From NCBI RefSeq assembly GCF_002746455.1, contig NZ_NWUW01000006.1, positions 62,001 to 126,000 of the forward strand: a stretch of DNA of 64,000 bases. Reading direction: 5' to 3'. This DNA is from Bacillus fungorum. Lineage in GTDB: Bacteria; Bacillota; Bacilli; Bacillales; Bacillaceae_G. Both the position numbers and the translations under genes were made by a program. The notes under the pieces were generated by a model. The model made no database searches and was not told where the DNA came from. It worked only from the letters and a program-made list of their open reading frames with translations. Every line of letters begins with the position of its first letter. Within the stretch, counting starts at the first letter, position 1. Shown in pieces: positions 36,347 to 45,372 of the stretch.

Positions 36347-37177
36347 ATGCCTGAATTACCAGAGGTTGAAAACGTCAGACGGACACTGGAAAATCTTGTA
36401 ACAGGAAAAACGATTGAAGATGTCATTGTTACTTATCCGAAAATAGTAAAACGACCAGATGATGTAGAAATCTTTAAAGAAATGCTAAGAGGCGAGAAGA
36501 TTGAAAATATAAAGCGAAGAGGAAAGTTTTTGCTTTTATATGTAACGAATTATGTGATTGTTTCACATTTGCGTATGGAAGGTAAGTTCTTACTGCATCA
36601 AGAGGATGAGCCGATTGATAAACATACGCACGTCCGTTTCGTATTTACAGATGGAACTGAATTACATTATAAAGATGTAAGAAAGTTTGGTACGATGCAT
36701 CTGTTTAAGAAAGGTGAAGAGTTGAATCAAATGCCTCTTGCCGACTTAGGTCCAGAACCATTTGATGCTGAATTGACACCGCAGTATTTACAAGAAAGAT
36801 TGCAAAAGACAAATCGTAAAATAAAAGTCGTATTATTGGACCAGCGTCTTTTAGTAGGACTTGGAAATATATATGTAGATGAAGTTTTATTCCGTTCTCA
36901 AATTCATCCAGAACGAGAAGCATCATCTTTAACAGAAGAAGAAATTGAGCGAATTTATGAGGCGACTGTTACAACGTTAGGCGAAGCGGTGAAACGTGGC
37001 GGAAGTACAATTCGAACGTATATTAACTCACAAGGGCAAATTGGCTCGTTCCAAGAACTTCTAAATGTATATGGAAAAAAAGGAGAACCGTGTGTGACTT
37101 GCGGTACGATATTAGAAAAAACAGTTGTTGGCGGAAGAGGAACGCATTACTGCCCGATTTGTCAGCCAAGAATATAG
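36347..37177 (+). CDS. mutM: Formamidopyrimidine-DNA glycosylase (Fpg/MutM)
   Basis: 276 residues. The N-terminal PELPEVE supplies the catalytic Pro (after Met removal) and Glu. A helix-two-turn-helix region follows, then a C-terminal zinc finger with CVTC and CPIC (about 247-271). It excises 8-oxoguanine and formamidopyrimidines and nicks the strand by beta/delta elimination. GGAAGTGA precedes ATG 36347. It lies 12 bases after polA, so excision and gap filling are co-expressed. Confidence 0.96.
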   Translation: MPELPEVENVRRTLENLVTGKTIEDVIVTYPKIVKRPDDVEIFKEMLRGEKIENIKRRGKFLLLYVTNYVIVSHLRMEGKFLLHQEDEPIDKHTHVRFVFTDGTELHYKDVRKFGTMHLFKKGEELNQMPLADLGPEPFDAELTPQYLQERLQKTNRKIKVVLLDQRLLVGLGNIYVDEVLFRSQIHPEREASSLTEEEIERIYEATVTTLGEAVKRGGSTIRTYINSQGQIGSFQELLNVYGKKGEPCVTCGTILEKTVVGGRGTHYCPICQPRI

Positions 37178-37249
37178 AAAAGAGATAACATCGGATAGGC
37201 ATTTGTCATATACATACAGCAGAGCTATGTATAAGGGAGGAGCTTACCG

Positions 37250-37882
37250 ATGTACCTTTATTTATCTCTTATTTTATTAGCTTTTACATTAAGCTTAGAT
37301 AGCTGTAGTGTAGGGCTAACATATGGTTTAAGAAGCGTAAGAATTCCACTAAGATCAATTATAATTATCGGAATGTGTTCAGCGGCTGTTATGATTGTTT
37401 CAATGGGAATTGGACATATGATCGCGAAAGTATTTTCACCTGTTATCGCAACGCGTATCGGTGGGCTTGTTCTTATTGGAATAGGGATTTGGGTATTATA
37501 TCAATTTTTTCGAAGTGAGAAAAAAGAAGAACCGAAGCAAGAGGAGAAGGTTTGGAAATTAGAAATCGCTTCGCTCGGGCTAGTGATTCAAATTTTACGG
37601 AAACCGACTGTTGCAGATTTTGATAAATCAGGCACCATTTCTGCAGGAGAAGCGCTACTTCTTGGCATCGCTCTTTCTATAGATTCGTTCGGTGCTGGAA
37701 TTGGTGCATCTTTATTAGGGTATGCACCAGCTATGATGGCGATATTAGTTGCAGTGATGAGTTCTTTGTTTTTATTTATTGGGATGAAACTTGGAACAGT
37801 TTTATCAAATATGAAATGGTTGCAAAAATTTACATTCCTGCCTGGGGTATTACTCATTATTATTGGAATTTGGAAAATGTAA
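37250..37882 (+). CDS. ytaF: Sporulation membrane protein YtaF
   Basis: 210 residues with about six membrane helices in two groups of three, separated by a charged stretch (about 85-100). The repeated LSLDSCSVGL and LSIDSFGAGIG motifs place conserved aspartates in helices, the arrangement seen in MntP-like exporters. AAGGGAGG precedes ATG 37250. Annotated as sporulation-linked in B. subtilis. Ion transport is possible but unproven. Confidence 0.87.
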   Translation: MYLYLSLILLAFTLSLDSCSVGLTYGLRSVRIPLRSIIIIGMCSAAVMIVSMGIGHMIAKVFSPVIATRIGGLVLIGIGIWVLYQFFRSEKKEEPKQEEKVWKLEIASLGLVIQILRKPTVADFDKSGTISAGEALLLGIALSIDSFGAGIGASLLGYAPAMMAILVAVMSSLFLFIGMKLGTVLSNMKWLQKFTFLPGVLLIIIGIWKM

Positions 37883-37935
37883 GTACGGGCGTGGAACATT
37901 AGTTTCGCGCCTTTTATTATGAGGAGGATTATATG

Positions 37936-38538
37936 ATGACAGTAGTAATTGGATTAACGGGAGGTATTGCAAGCGGAAAAAGTACAGTATCTCAAATGTT
38001 TCGCGAGCTCAGTATACCAGTTATTGATGCAGATATTATTGCGCGAGAAGTTGTAGAACGAGGAAAGCCAGCATATAACAAAATTGTAGAAGTGTTTGGA
38101 ACGGAAGTATTACAAGAAGATGGAGAACTGGATCGGCCGAAATTAGGAAGCGTCGTTTTCTATAATGAAGAGAAACGATTGCAGTTAAACAAAATTGTTC
38201 ATCCTGCAGTGCGTGAGGAAATGAATAAGCAAAAGGAAATGTACATAAAAGAAGGTGCGCAAGCGGTTGTGTTAGATATTCCTCTCTTATTTGAAAGTAA
38301 ATTAACAAGTCTCGTTGACCGCGTTTTAGTTGTAGCAGTTAAGCCGCATACGCAATTAGAACGTTTAATGAAGCGAAATAATTTTTCAGAAGAGGAAGCA
38401 ACAGCGCGTATTCAATCTCAAATACCGTTAGAAGAAAAAGTGAAGAATGCAGATGAAGTGATAAATAATGATGGCACAATTATGGGAACGAAAACACAAT
38501 TGCAGGTGATTTTAAAGAATTGGAACATTATTGACTAA
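37936..38538 (+). CDS. coaE: Dephospho-CoA kinase
   Basis: 200 residues. The P-loop GLTGGIASGKST lies at about residues 6-17, with the LID region and DADIIAREVV (about 32-41). It phosphorylates the 3' hydroxyl of dephospho-CoA, the last step of CoA synthesis. Two ATG codons are adjacent; 37936 gives the usual 200-residue CoaE and better spacing from GAGGAGG (37921-37927). gapB follows with its own promoter. Confidence 0.95.
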   Translation: MTVVIGLTGGIASGKSTVSQMFRELSIPVIDADIIAREVVERGKPAYNKIVEVFGTEVLQEDGELDRPKLGSVVFYNEEKRLQLNKIVHPAVREEMNKQKEMYIKEGAQAVVLDIPLLFESKLTSLVDRVLVVAVKPHTQLERLMKRNNFSEEEATARIQSQIPLEEKVKNADEVINNDGTIMGTKTQLQVILKNWNIID

Positions 38539-38566
38539 AAAATTGTGAAATTAATGAAAATGCTTA

Positions 38567-38624
38567 GTGACATATCCCCTTTTTGTGTTATACTATTATT
38601 GGGATTGGAGATAAATAGTATAAC
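38567..38624 (+). promoter_or_regulatory. gapB promoter with CcpN-type operators
   Basis: GTGACA (38567-38572), a 16-base spacer and TATACT (38589-38594). TGTGTTATACT (38584-38594) fits the CcpN consensus TRTGHYATAYW exactly and overlaps the -10. A near-match lies on the other strand, so GTTATACTATT (38587-38597) and AATAGTATAAC (38614-38624) form a perfect 11-bp inverted repeat. This indicates repression of gapB by CcpN under glycolytic conditions. Confidence 0.75.
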
Positions 38625-38647
38625 GCATTCAAGGGGGATAACATATT

Positions 38648-39676
38648 ATGACTCGTGTGGCAATTAATGGATTTGGACGTATTGGGAGAATGGTATTTCG
38701 TCAGGCAATAAAAGAAAGCGCATTCGAAATTGTAGCAATCAATGCAAGCTATCCATCTGAAACGTTAGCACATTTAATTAAATATGATACAGTTCACGGC
38801 AAGTTTGACGGAACAGTAGAAGCATTTGAAGATCACTTATTAGTTGATGGGAAAATGATTCGCCTTTTAAACAACCGCGATCCAAAGGAATTGCCTTGGA
38901 CAGATCTTGGTGTTGAAGTTGTAATTGAAGCAACTGGTAAATTTAATTCAAAAGAAAAAGCAATTCTTCATGTTGAAGCTGGAGCGAAAAAAGTTATTTT
39001 AACAGCGCCTGGTAAAAATGAAGATGTAACAATTGTAGTTGGTGTGAACGAAGACCAATTAGATATTACAAAACATACTGTTATTTCAAATGCATCTTGT
39101 ACAACAAACTGTTTAGCGCCTGTTGTTAAGGTGTTAGATGAGCAGTTTGGAATTGAAAACGGTTTAATGACGACTGTTCACGCTTATACAAATGACCAAA
39201 AAAATATTGATAACCCACATAAAGATTTAAGAAGAGCACGTGCTTGCGGACAATCAATCATTCCGACAACGACAGGTGCTGCGAAAGCGCTAGCAAAAGT
39301 TCTTCCTCATTTAAATGGAAAACTTCATGGTATGGCACTTCGTGTACCAACACCAAACGTGTCTCTTGTTGATTTAGTAGTAGACGTAAAACGTGATGTG
39401 ACAGTAGAAGCTATTAATGATGCATTCAAAACTGTTGCAAACGGTGCGTTAAAAGGCATTGTAGAATTTAGTGAAGAGCCTTTAGTATCTATTGACTTTA
39501 ATACAAATACACACTCAGCTATTATTGATGGTTTATCTACAATGGTAATGGGTGATCGTAAAGTGAAAGTACTTGCTTGGTATGATAACGAGTGGGGCTA
39601 CTCTCGTCGTGTTGTAGATCTTGTAACGTTAGTTGTTGGTGAATTAGCGAAACAAGAAAATGTGCAACACATTTAA
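38648..39676 (+). CDS. gapB: Glyceraldehyde-3-phosphate dehydrogenase, gluconeogenic type
   Basis: 342 residues. It has an N-terminal Rossmann motif NGFGRIGRMVFR (about 7-18) and the active-site cysteine in SNASCTTNC (about residue 152). It oxidises glyceraldehyde 3-phosphate; GapB enzymes favour NADP and work in gluconeogenesis. The location after coaE and the CcpN-type operators at its promoter support GapB rather than GapA. GGGGGATA precedes ATG 38648. Confidence 0.94.
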   Translation: MTRVAINGFGRIGRMVFRQAIKESAFEIVAINASYPSETLAHLIKYDTVHGKFDGTVEAFEDHLLVDGKMIRLLNNRDPKELPWTDLGVEVVIEATGKFNSKEKAILHVEAGAKKVILTAPGKNEDVTIVVGVNEDQLDITKHTVISNASCTTNCLAPVVKVLDEQFGIENGLMTTVHAYTNDQKNIDNPHKDLRRARACGQSIIPTTTGAAKALAKVLPHLNGKLHGMALRVPTPNVSLVDLVVDVKRDVTVEAINDAFKTVANGALKGIVEFSEEPLVSIDFNTNTHSAIIDGLSTMVMGDRKVKVLAWYDNEWGYSRRVVDLVTLVVGELAKQENVQHI

Positions 39677-39687
39677 GTGAATAAGGG

Positions 39688-39720
39688 AGAGGGCAAGTGA
39701 ATATTTGCCCTCTTTTTTAT
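39688..39720 (+). terminator. Terminator after gapB
   Basis: Stem AGAGGGCAA/TTGCCCTCT with an eight-base loop and T6 tail. Confidence 0.92.
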
Positions 39721-39868
39721 TTTTTTCTGAAAAGGAAAAAAATTATATGAGTATATTTTCGGGAGTGGACATACCACGAAACGTTGGGATTACTGTATTT
39801 GTGAATCATTTATTTTTTTTAGGGAAAAGTAAAGAGGAAAATATGACAGAAAATCGAAAAAACTGTTG

Positions 39869-39897
39869 TTGCAAAATGAAAATAAACAAAGTATACT
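39869..39897 (+). promoter_or_regulatory. SigmaA-type promoter of speD
   Basis: TTGCAA (39869-39874), a 17-base spacer and TATACT (39892-39897). The predicted start is near 39904, leaving a leader of about 150 bases. Confidence 0.7.
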
Positions 39898-39903
39898 AAC
39901 ACT

Positions 39904-40053
39904 CGTAAACTTAAGAGCTGAGGTACGTAGTCACTACTTAAAGGGTTAGGACCTCTCTGGACTAACTTTCCCCCGTGGTAGTGGAGCAAGCCAAATTGCA
40001 AATTAGTTTTCAATTCGAACAGTTAGAATAAATTTACAAGGGGGAACTGTAGA
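39904..40053 (+). promoter_or_regulatory. Structured speD leader, possible riboswitch-like element
   Basis: The leader can form GAGGT/ACCTC (39920-39924 with 39951-39955), CACTAC/GTAGTG (39932-39937 with 39978-39983) and GTTAG/CTAAC (39945-39949 with 39962-39966), a pseudoknot-like set. TTCCCCC (39968-39974) is complementary to GGGGGAA (40040-40046), the speD Shine-Dalgarno region. Translation could therefore be switched. I do not recognise a named riboswitch class. Confidence 0.5.
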
Positions 40054-40446
40054 ATGGATACTATGGATACGATGGGTCGTCACGTGATCGCTGAACTTTG
40101 GGATTGCGATTTCGACAAGCTTAATGACATGCCGTATATTGAACAATTATTTGTGGATGCAGCACTAAGAGCTGGTGCTGAAGTGCGTGAGGTAGCTTTC
40201 CATAAATTTGCACCACAAGGTGTAAGTGGAGTAGTAATTATCTCGGAATCACATTTAACAATTCATAGCTTTCCGGAGCACGGTTACGCAAGTATTGATG
40301 TTTATACTTGTGGGGATCGTATTGATCCAAATGTTGCTGCAGAATATATTGCAGAAGGTTTAAACGCGAAAACGCGTGAGAGCATCGAGCTTCCTCGAGG
40401 CACTGGTAGCTTCGAAATTAAGCAGAGAGAAACAAAAGCTCTTTAA
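40054..40446 (+). CDS. speD: S-adenosylmethionine decarboxylase proenzyme
   Basis: 130 residues of the short bacterial SpeD type. The proenzyme cleaves itself between E65 and S66 in ESHLTIHS, making a pyruvoyl group on the new alpha chain. A conserved His (about 71) and C86 in VYTCGD complete the active site. It makes decarboxylated SAM for spermidine synthesis. The start begins MDTMDTMG, a small in-frame duplication; ATG 40063 is an alternative nearer the B. subtilis start. AAGGGGG precedes it. Confidence 0.94.
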
Positions 40447-40472
40447 AAAAGAACATAATTGATTTAAAATGT

Positions 40473-40501
40473 AAAGAGGTGTATAATGCACCTCTTTTTT
40501 A
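40473..40501 (+). terminator. Terminator after speD
   Basis: Stem AGAGGTG/CACCTCT with a seven-base loop and T6 tail. Confidence 0.9.
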
Positions 40502-40731
40502 GTTTATAAAAAAGGGAAAATATAACGTACTCGTTAGTTGAATAAATGGAGCTCTTACGAATAAGTTAGCATTCCATCTGCCATCTTATTTTCGAAAACG
40601 AGATGATAAAATAATGCGCTTCAACTTAAAGTGGTAAGAGAGTTAGAATGAGTTATATAATAATGTATATATATTGTCAGATGAAGTAAGTAGAGAAAAA
40701 ATAAAGAGTATAGTGTAAAGGAGTGAATATA

Positions 40732-41193
40732 TTGCGTTGTCCATCCTGTTCTCATAATGGTACAAGAGTGTTAGATTCGCGTCCGGTAGACGAGGGGCGC
40801 TCTATTCGAAGAAGGAGAGAGTGTGAAAGCTGTTTAAGCCGCTTTACGACATTTGAAAGAGTAGAAGAGTCACCTCTTATCGTTGTAAAAAAAGAAGGTA
40901 CACGAGAAGAGTTTAATAAAGAAAAGATTTTACGTGGTTTAATTAAAGCATGCGAAAAAAGACCAGTATCTTTAAGACAGTTAGAAGAAGTAACTCAAAG
41001 TGTGGAACGTGAACTTCGTAATTTAGGTATATCGGAAGTGAAAAGTGATATGATTGGTGAAATTGTTATGGAAGAGCTGCGTGATATCGACGATGTTGCC
41101 TACGTGCGTTTTGCTTCTGTATATCGCCAATTTAAAGATTTAAATGTATTTATTGAAGAATTAAAAGATATACTGCAAAAAGAAAGAGAGTAG
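40732..41193 (+). CDS. nrdR: Transcriptional repressor NrdR
   Basis: 153 residues. An N-terminal zinc ribbon has CPSC (about 3-6) and CESC (about 31-34), followed by an ATP-cone domain (about 49-139). NrdR senses ATP/dATP and represses ribonucleotide reductase genes. The start is TTG 40732 (MRCPSC) with AAAGGAG eight bases upstream; GTG 40723 overlaps that site. It precedes dnaB-dnaI, a conserved bacillus order that ties nucleotide supply to replication initiation. Confidence 0.95.
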   Translation: MRCPSCSHNGTRVLDSRPVDEGRSIRRRRECESCLSRFTTFERVEESPLIVVKKEGTREEFNKEKILRGLIKACEKRPVSLRQLEEVTQSVERELRNLGISEVKSDMIGEIVMEELRDIDDVAYVRFASVYRQFKDLNVFIEELKDILQKERE

Positions 41194-41238
41194 AATTTGT
41201 ATTGTATTCTCTTTACATACCGTAAGTAATGAGATAAG

Positions 41239-41272
41239 AGAGCTAGAAGCGAAAGCTAATAGCTCTTTTTCG
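41239..41272 (+). terminator. Terminator-like hairpin between nrdR and dnaB
   Basis: Outer AGAGCT/AGCTCT with inner AGC-GAAA-GCT tetraloop hairpin, followed by T5. Either a terminator of nrdR or a partial one before dnaB. Confidence 0.65.
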
Positions 41273-41341
41273 CTAAGAAATTATATAATGAAGATTGAAT
41301 GAAGTAGAGGATAGTTTGGATGAGAGAAAGGAAAAGCAAGA

Positions 41342-42748
41342 ATGGAAAAACAGTCATGGATGGAGCTATTGCCGATTGATCGTTATAAAGTAAGTGCGAA
41401 AGGGTTATTGCATAATTACGACCGAAAAGTGTTAACGATGTTGTATCAGCCGTTAATAGGTAGTAGAGCTTTTAGCTTGTACATGACGCTATGGGGAGAG
41501 TTAGAGCAAGATCGTGTGTTTGGAAAAGAGAATACGCATCATTCCCTTATGGTGACCATGCAAATGCAACTTCCCGAAATATATGAGGAACGAGTAAAGT
41601 TAGAGGCAATTGGGCTTTTGAAAGTATATATTAAGAAAGAAAAAGATATTCGAATGTTTATATACGAGCTGCAACCACCTTTATCTCCGAAGCAGTTTTT
41701 TGATGATATTGTGTTAAGTATCTTTTTATACAATCGATTGAGTCGGACAAAATATAATCAAGTAAAGCAATATTTCTTGGAAGAAGAATTTGATTTTGTA
41801 TCTTATGAAAATGTTACGCGTTCTTTCAATGATGTGTTTGGTTCGTTTAATCCAGGACAGCTTGAGCATGCGCAAGAAGATCTTCGTATTCCAAAAACGA
41901 CAGCTATGCCAAGTAACGAGAAGGGAGACGCTCCGAAAGTTTGGAATGATTTCTTTGATTTCTCCTTATTTGTAGATGGCTTGTCCGCTCTTGTTCCTAA
42001 AAAGGCGATTACAGATCAAGTGCGAGAATGTGTCATTACACTTGCTTACGTGTATGATGTAGATGTATTATCGATGCAAAATATCGTTCTTGGTGCGGTG
42101 ACAGAGATGCAGACAATTGATATCGAAAGGCTTAGAAAAGGAGCACGTGATTGGTATCAGTTCGAAAACGGTCAAGCGTTACCTGTATTAAGTGAAAGAG
42201 TACAACCTCACGCTGCGCGTATGATGAAAGAGAAAGAGCCTTCTACGCAAGAAGAGATGTTAATCAAACAGTTAGAGGAAATCTCACCAAAACAACTATT
42301 GAAAGAAATTTCTGGTGGTGCAGAGGCGACGAAGGCTGACTTGCAAATCGTTGAAGATGTAATGATCAATCAAAAGTTAACGCCAGGTGTTGTGAATGTA
42401 CTTATTTATTACGTTATGCTACGCTCAGATATGAAACTTGCGAAAACGTATGTGGAGAAGATTGCTGGACATTGGGCACGTAAAAAGGTTGGTACAGTAG
42501 CTGAAGCAATGGGGTTAGCGAAAGAAGAAAACCGTCAATATCAAGAATGGGCTGAGACGAAGAAAAAAGGCCGTACGTCGAAGAAAACGGTACGAAAAGA
42601 AATGGTACCAGATTGGCTGAAAGAAGAGCCGAAAGAACAAGAGAAAGAAACAGTGAAGAAAGATGTAAGTAAGAAAAAAGATGCAAGTACGTTAGATGAT
42701 GAACGAAAACGACTAGAAGAAGTGTTGAAAAAATATAAGCGTGATTAA
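41342..42748 (+). CDS. dnaB: Replication initiation and membrane attachment protein DnaB
   Basis: 468 residues, matching B. subtilis DnaB (helicase-loading factor, not the helicase). It has an N-terminal helical dimerisation domain, a DnaB_2/DnaD-like domain (about 330-400) with YYVMLRSDMKLAKTYVEKIAGHW and a Lys/Glu-rich C-terminal tail. It acts with DnaD and DnaI to load DnaC helicase at oriC and at restart sites. AAAGGA precedes ATG 41342. dnaI follows after 33 bases. Confidence 0.94.
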   Translation: MEKQSWMELLPIDRYKVSAKGLLHNYDRKVLTMLYQPLIGSRAFSLYMTLWGELEQDRVFGKENTHHSLMVTMQMQLPEIYEERVKLEAIGLLKVYIKKEKDIRMFIYELQPPLSPKQFFDDIVLSIFLYNRLSRTKYNQVKQYFLEEEFDFVSYENVTRSFNDVFGSFNPGQLEHAQEDLRIPKTTAMPSNEKGDAPKVWNDFFDFSLFVDGLSALVPKKAITDQVRECVITLAYVYDVDVLSMQNIVLGAVTEMQTIDIERLRKGARDWYQFENGQALPVLSERVQPHAARMMKEKEPSTQEEMLIKQLEEISPKQLLKEISGGAEATKADLQIVEDVMINQKLTPGVVNVLIYYVMLRSDMKLAKTYVEKIAGHWARKKVGTVAEAMGLAKEENRQYQEWAETKKKGRTSKKTVRKEMVPDWLKEEPKEQEKETVKKDVSKKKDASTLDDERKRLEEVLKKYKRD

Positions 42749-42781
42749 TAGAAGAGAATGAACGCTCTTTGAGGTGAGGAA

Positions 42782-43720
42782 ATGGAGCATATTCAAAATT
42801 CATTTGCAAAGTTAATGGAAAATGAAAATTTTAAAAATAGATATGAAGTATTAAAGGCGGAAGTAATGGCACATCCGCGTGTGAAAGAATTTATAGACGA
42901 ACATAAAGGTGAAGTAACAACTTCTATGATTGAGCGCAGTCTTGTAAAATTATACGAATATATTGGACAAAGTGTAGGTTGCGCAGATTGTCCAGATTTA
43001 GGTTCGTGTAAAAACATGCTGCAAGGATATGAGCCAAAGCTCGTTATCCAAGGGAAGATGATTGATATTCAATATGATCGTTGCGTTAGAAAAGTAGCAT
43101 ATGACGAGAGGAAGAAATATGAAAAACTCGTTCAAAGTGTATATATGCCAACTGATATTTTACAGGCAACGATGGAAAACTTAGATCCGTCGGATTTAGA
43201 TGCGCGTATTGATGCAATTGGTGCAGCCAATGAATTTTTAAGTACATATGAACCTGGTAAAAAAGTACAAGGTTTATATTTGTACGGTAAATTTGGTGTA
43301 GGGAAAACGTATTTGTTAGGAGCAATTGCGAATGAGCTTGCTCGAAAGAAAATAAGTTCGATGCTCGTATACTTCCCTGAATTTCTACGTGAAATTAAAA
43401 GTTCGATTCAAGATAATTCGATTGGGGAAAAGATTGATGCGGTGAAACGCGTACAAGTGTTAATGTTAGATGATATTGGAGCAGAAGCGATGTCAAGCTT
43501 TGTGCGTGATGATGTGCTTGGCGCAATTTTGCAATTCCGTATGTTAGAAAACTTACCGACGTTCTTTACGTCTAACTTTGATTTCAAGGAGTTGGAACAT
43601 CATTTAACGTATACACAGCGTGGTGAAGCAGAACAAATGAAAGCAGCACGTATTATGGAACGAATTAAATATTTAGCGAAGCCAATTACAATTGGCGGGA
43701 AAAACCGTCGTCATAAGTAA
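42782..43720 (+). CDS. dnaI: Primosomal protein DnaI, helicase loader ATPase
   Basis: 312 residues. The N-terminal domain has a zinc-binding cluster (CADCPDLGSCKN, about 67-78, plus a later Cys) that contacts the helicase. The C-terminal AAA+ domain has Walker A GKFGVGKT (about 167-174), Walker B MLDDIG (about 230-235) and an arginine finger region. It loads the replicative helicase with DnaB and DnaD. TTGAGGTGAGG precedes ATG 42782. The gene pair ends with a strong terminator. Confidence 0.95.
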   Translation: MEHIQNSFAKLMENENFKNRYEVLKAEVMAHPRVKEFIDEHKGEVTTSMIERSLVKLYEYIGQSVGCADCPDLGSCKNMLQGYEPKLVIQGKMIDIQYDRCVRKVAYDERKKYEKLVQSVYMPTDILQATMENLDPSDLDARIDAIGAANEFLSTYEPGKKVQGLYLYGKFGVGKTYLLGAIANELARKKISSMLVYFPEFLREIKSSIQDNSIGEKIDAVKRVQVLMLDDIGAEAMSSFVRDDVLGAILQFRMLENLPTFFTSNFDFKELEHHLTYTQRGEAEQMKAARIMERIKYLAKPITIGGKNRRHK

Positions 43721-43748
43721 AGAGCAAGCTGAGAAGCTTGCTCTTTTG
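43719..43748. terminator. Terminator after dnaI
   Basis: Stem AGAGCAAGCT/AGCTTGCTCT with a four-base loop and T4 tail, placed between dnaI and the convergent DUF4177 remnant. Confidence 0.9.
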
Positions 43749-43750
43749 TA

Positions 43751-43947
43751 TTATAGTGATATTTTCTTTTCAAATATGAGGTCGAAATATTCAGGTTGTC
43801 CAGAACTGCCAATCGTAGGGGCAACAATCTGTACGAACCTCCAGCCATCTCTAGCATGTTCTTGAATAATTTCTTGGTAGTCTTCAGCTGGTTTTGAGCG
43901 AGTGAACCCCAATGTAATTCGACTTTTACGAATTTATATTCAAACAT
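43751..43947 (-). pseudogene. DUF4177-type small protein, frameshifted
   Basis: The frame starts MFEYKFVKVELH at 43947 but then runs into an unrelated reading. Shifted by one base, it continues GFTRSKPAEDYQEIIQEHARDG and WRFVQIVAP, ending FEKKISL at TAA 43751-43753. The two parts together read as a normal DUF4177 protein of about 65 residues. The total length, 197 bases, is one short of a whole number of codons, so a single base is missing near 43910. Either a real inactivating deletion or a sequencing error. Confidence 0.75.
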
Positions 43948-44183
43948 TCAGATACCCCCTTTTAGTGATGAATAAAGTATACAATAAAAAATTCATTGTA
44001 GCTTGTATCATTTTTTTCTCCCTCCCTTAATATATATAAAATTAGCAAGCCATATCGAGTGGATTTTCTAACGATAGGAAATGTAATTCTACTAAGAGTG
44101 AACTTCACGCGGGACGGACTCTTATAGGATTTGTAACGTATAGATACAATCCTTTAGAGCGGGGATAAAAGGGGGGGACAAGA

Positions 44184-45065
44184 GTGATTGAAATTTGCTT
44201 CGAAGAAAAAAATGATGCTATACATGTATATAGACAACTACTGAAAAGAGCGGAACTGTTATATAAGGAAACGAGTGTGTATTTACAGGAACAAAAAGTG
44301 GTGATTCACATACCAGTATGTGAATCAAATTATATTGAAAAGATTTTATTGCCAGTAATGGTGTATTTTATTGTGAATGTAAAGCAAAATGAGTGGATAT
44401 ATACAATCTTAAAAGAGAAGTTTTTTTATGAAGAAGAGGAAGAGTGTCATCAAATATTGCATATGGCACAAGAAATTTTAAAAGGAAGAAGAAAAGGAAT
44501 TGCTCGTGAATTAACACGTCACACATTTGAAACATATATTAAATCCTCTTTAAATAACTGGCTTTGTGATCCGCTTTCATTCTCGTTTTCATCATATGTT
44601 CGTTTTCGTCTTCGTACATATAGGGAAATGGTAGCTAAGCTTGCTGAAGTGGCGATTGATGAGTATAAGTTGGAACAAGAATATCAAATGTTTATTGAGA
44701 CGCTCCGGCAACAAGTCCGTAGCCGGAAATCACGTTTGTCATGTGTACATCTTATTTTTGATGAAAGTTTTATTTTCTATGATGATAAAGGTAGACGTTT
44801 AAAACAAGAAAAATTAGTTCAATATATAGATGAAGACTTATTAAAACAAAAGGATGTATATATTGATACGAAAGTAATTGCACCACTTCTTTCTATTTCG
44901 CCGAAAAAAATTTATTTATATACGAAAGAACAAGACCATAATATGATTATTACTTTGCGAAATGTATTTCAAGAACGGGTACAATTACATGGATTACATG
45001 AGTTTGAGCGCAATGTGAAAAATTTAAAAAATAAAGGTAACGCCCTTGATTTTCTAAGTTTTTGA
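44184..45065 (+). CDS. ytxC: Putative sporulation protein YtxC
   Basis: 293 residues, helical and charged, with no membrane segment. The middle motif ending SFSSYVRFRLRTYRE (about 134-148) and its location between dnaI and thrS identify YtxC. Its role is unknown; it is annotated as sporulation-related by family. The start is GTG 44184, preceded by GGGGGGG. It stands alone, with a T-box leader directly after it. Confidence 0.85.
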   Translation: MIEICFEEKNDAIHVYRQLLKRAELLYKETSVYLQEQKVVIHIPVCESNYIEKILLPVMVYFIVNVKQNEWIYTILKEKFFYEEEEECHQILHMAQEILKGRRKGIARELTRHTFETYIKSSLNNWLCDPLSFSFSSYVRFRLRTYREMVAKLAEVAIDEYKLEQEYQMFIETLRQQVRSRKSRLSCVHLIFDESFIFYDDKGRRLKQEKLVQYIDEDLLKQKDVYIDTKVIAPLLSISPKKIYLYTKEQDHNMIITLRNVFQERVQLHGLHEFERNVKNLKNKGNALDFLSF

Positions 45066-45094
45066 GCATATAATTACCTACATAAATGAAATAT

Positions 45095-45345
45095 ATTGAA
45101 ATGTCATGATGAGGACATGAGTAGTTTTCTACGATTTTCAGAGAGGGAAGCCTTAGGGTGTGAGCTTCCTAGTACGGGATTATTACTTACCACCTCTAAA
45201 CTTTAGCAGTGAACGGTTTTTCTAGTAATTGCTAACGGACAACACCGTTATGTTGAACTTGAGCAATTAACAATAAGGTTAATTGGAACAAGGGTGGAAC
45301 CACGAATTCAACACTCGTCCCTTTTTACGGGATGAGTGTTTTTTA
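45095..45345 (+). promoter_or_regulatory. T-box riboswitch of thrS (Thr specifier ACC)
   Basis: A 250-base leader with a long stem I carrying the specifier loop ACC at 45189-45191 (threonine), the T-box AAGGGTGGAACCACG at 45289-45303, and a terminator AACACTCGTCCC/GGGATGAGTGTT with T6 (45309-45345). Uncharged tRNA-Thr would stabilise the antiterminator and switch thrS on. Confidence 0.92.
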
Positions 45346-45372
45346 TTTTGAGAAAAAGAGGAGTGACCAGTG

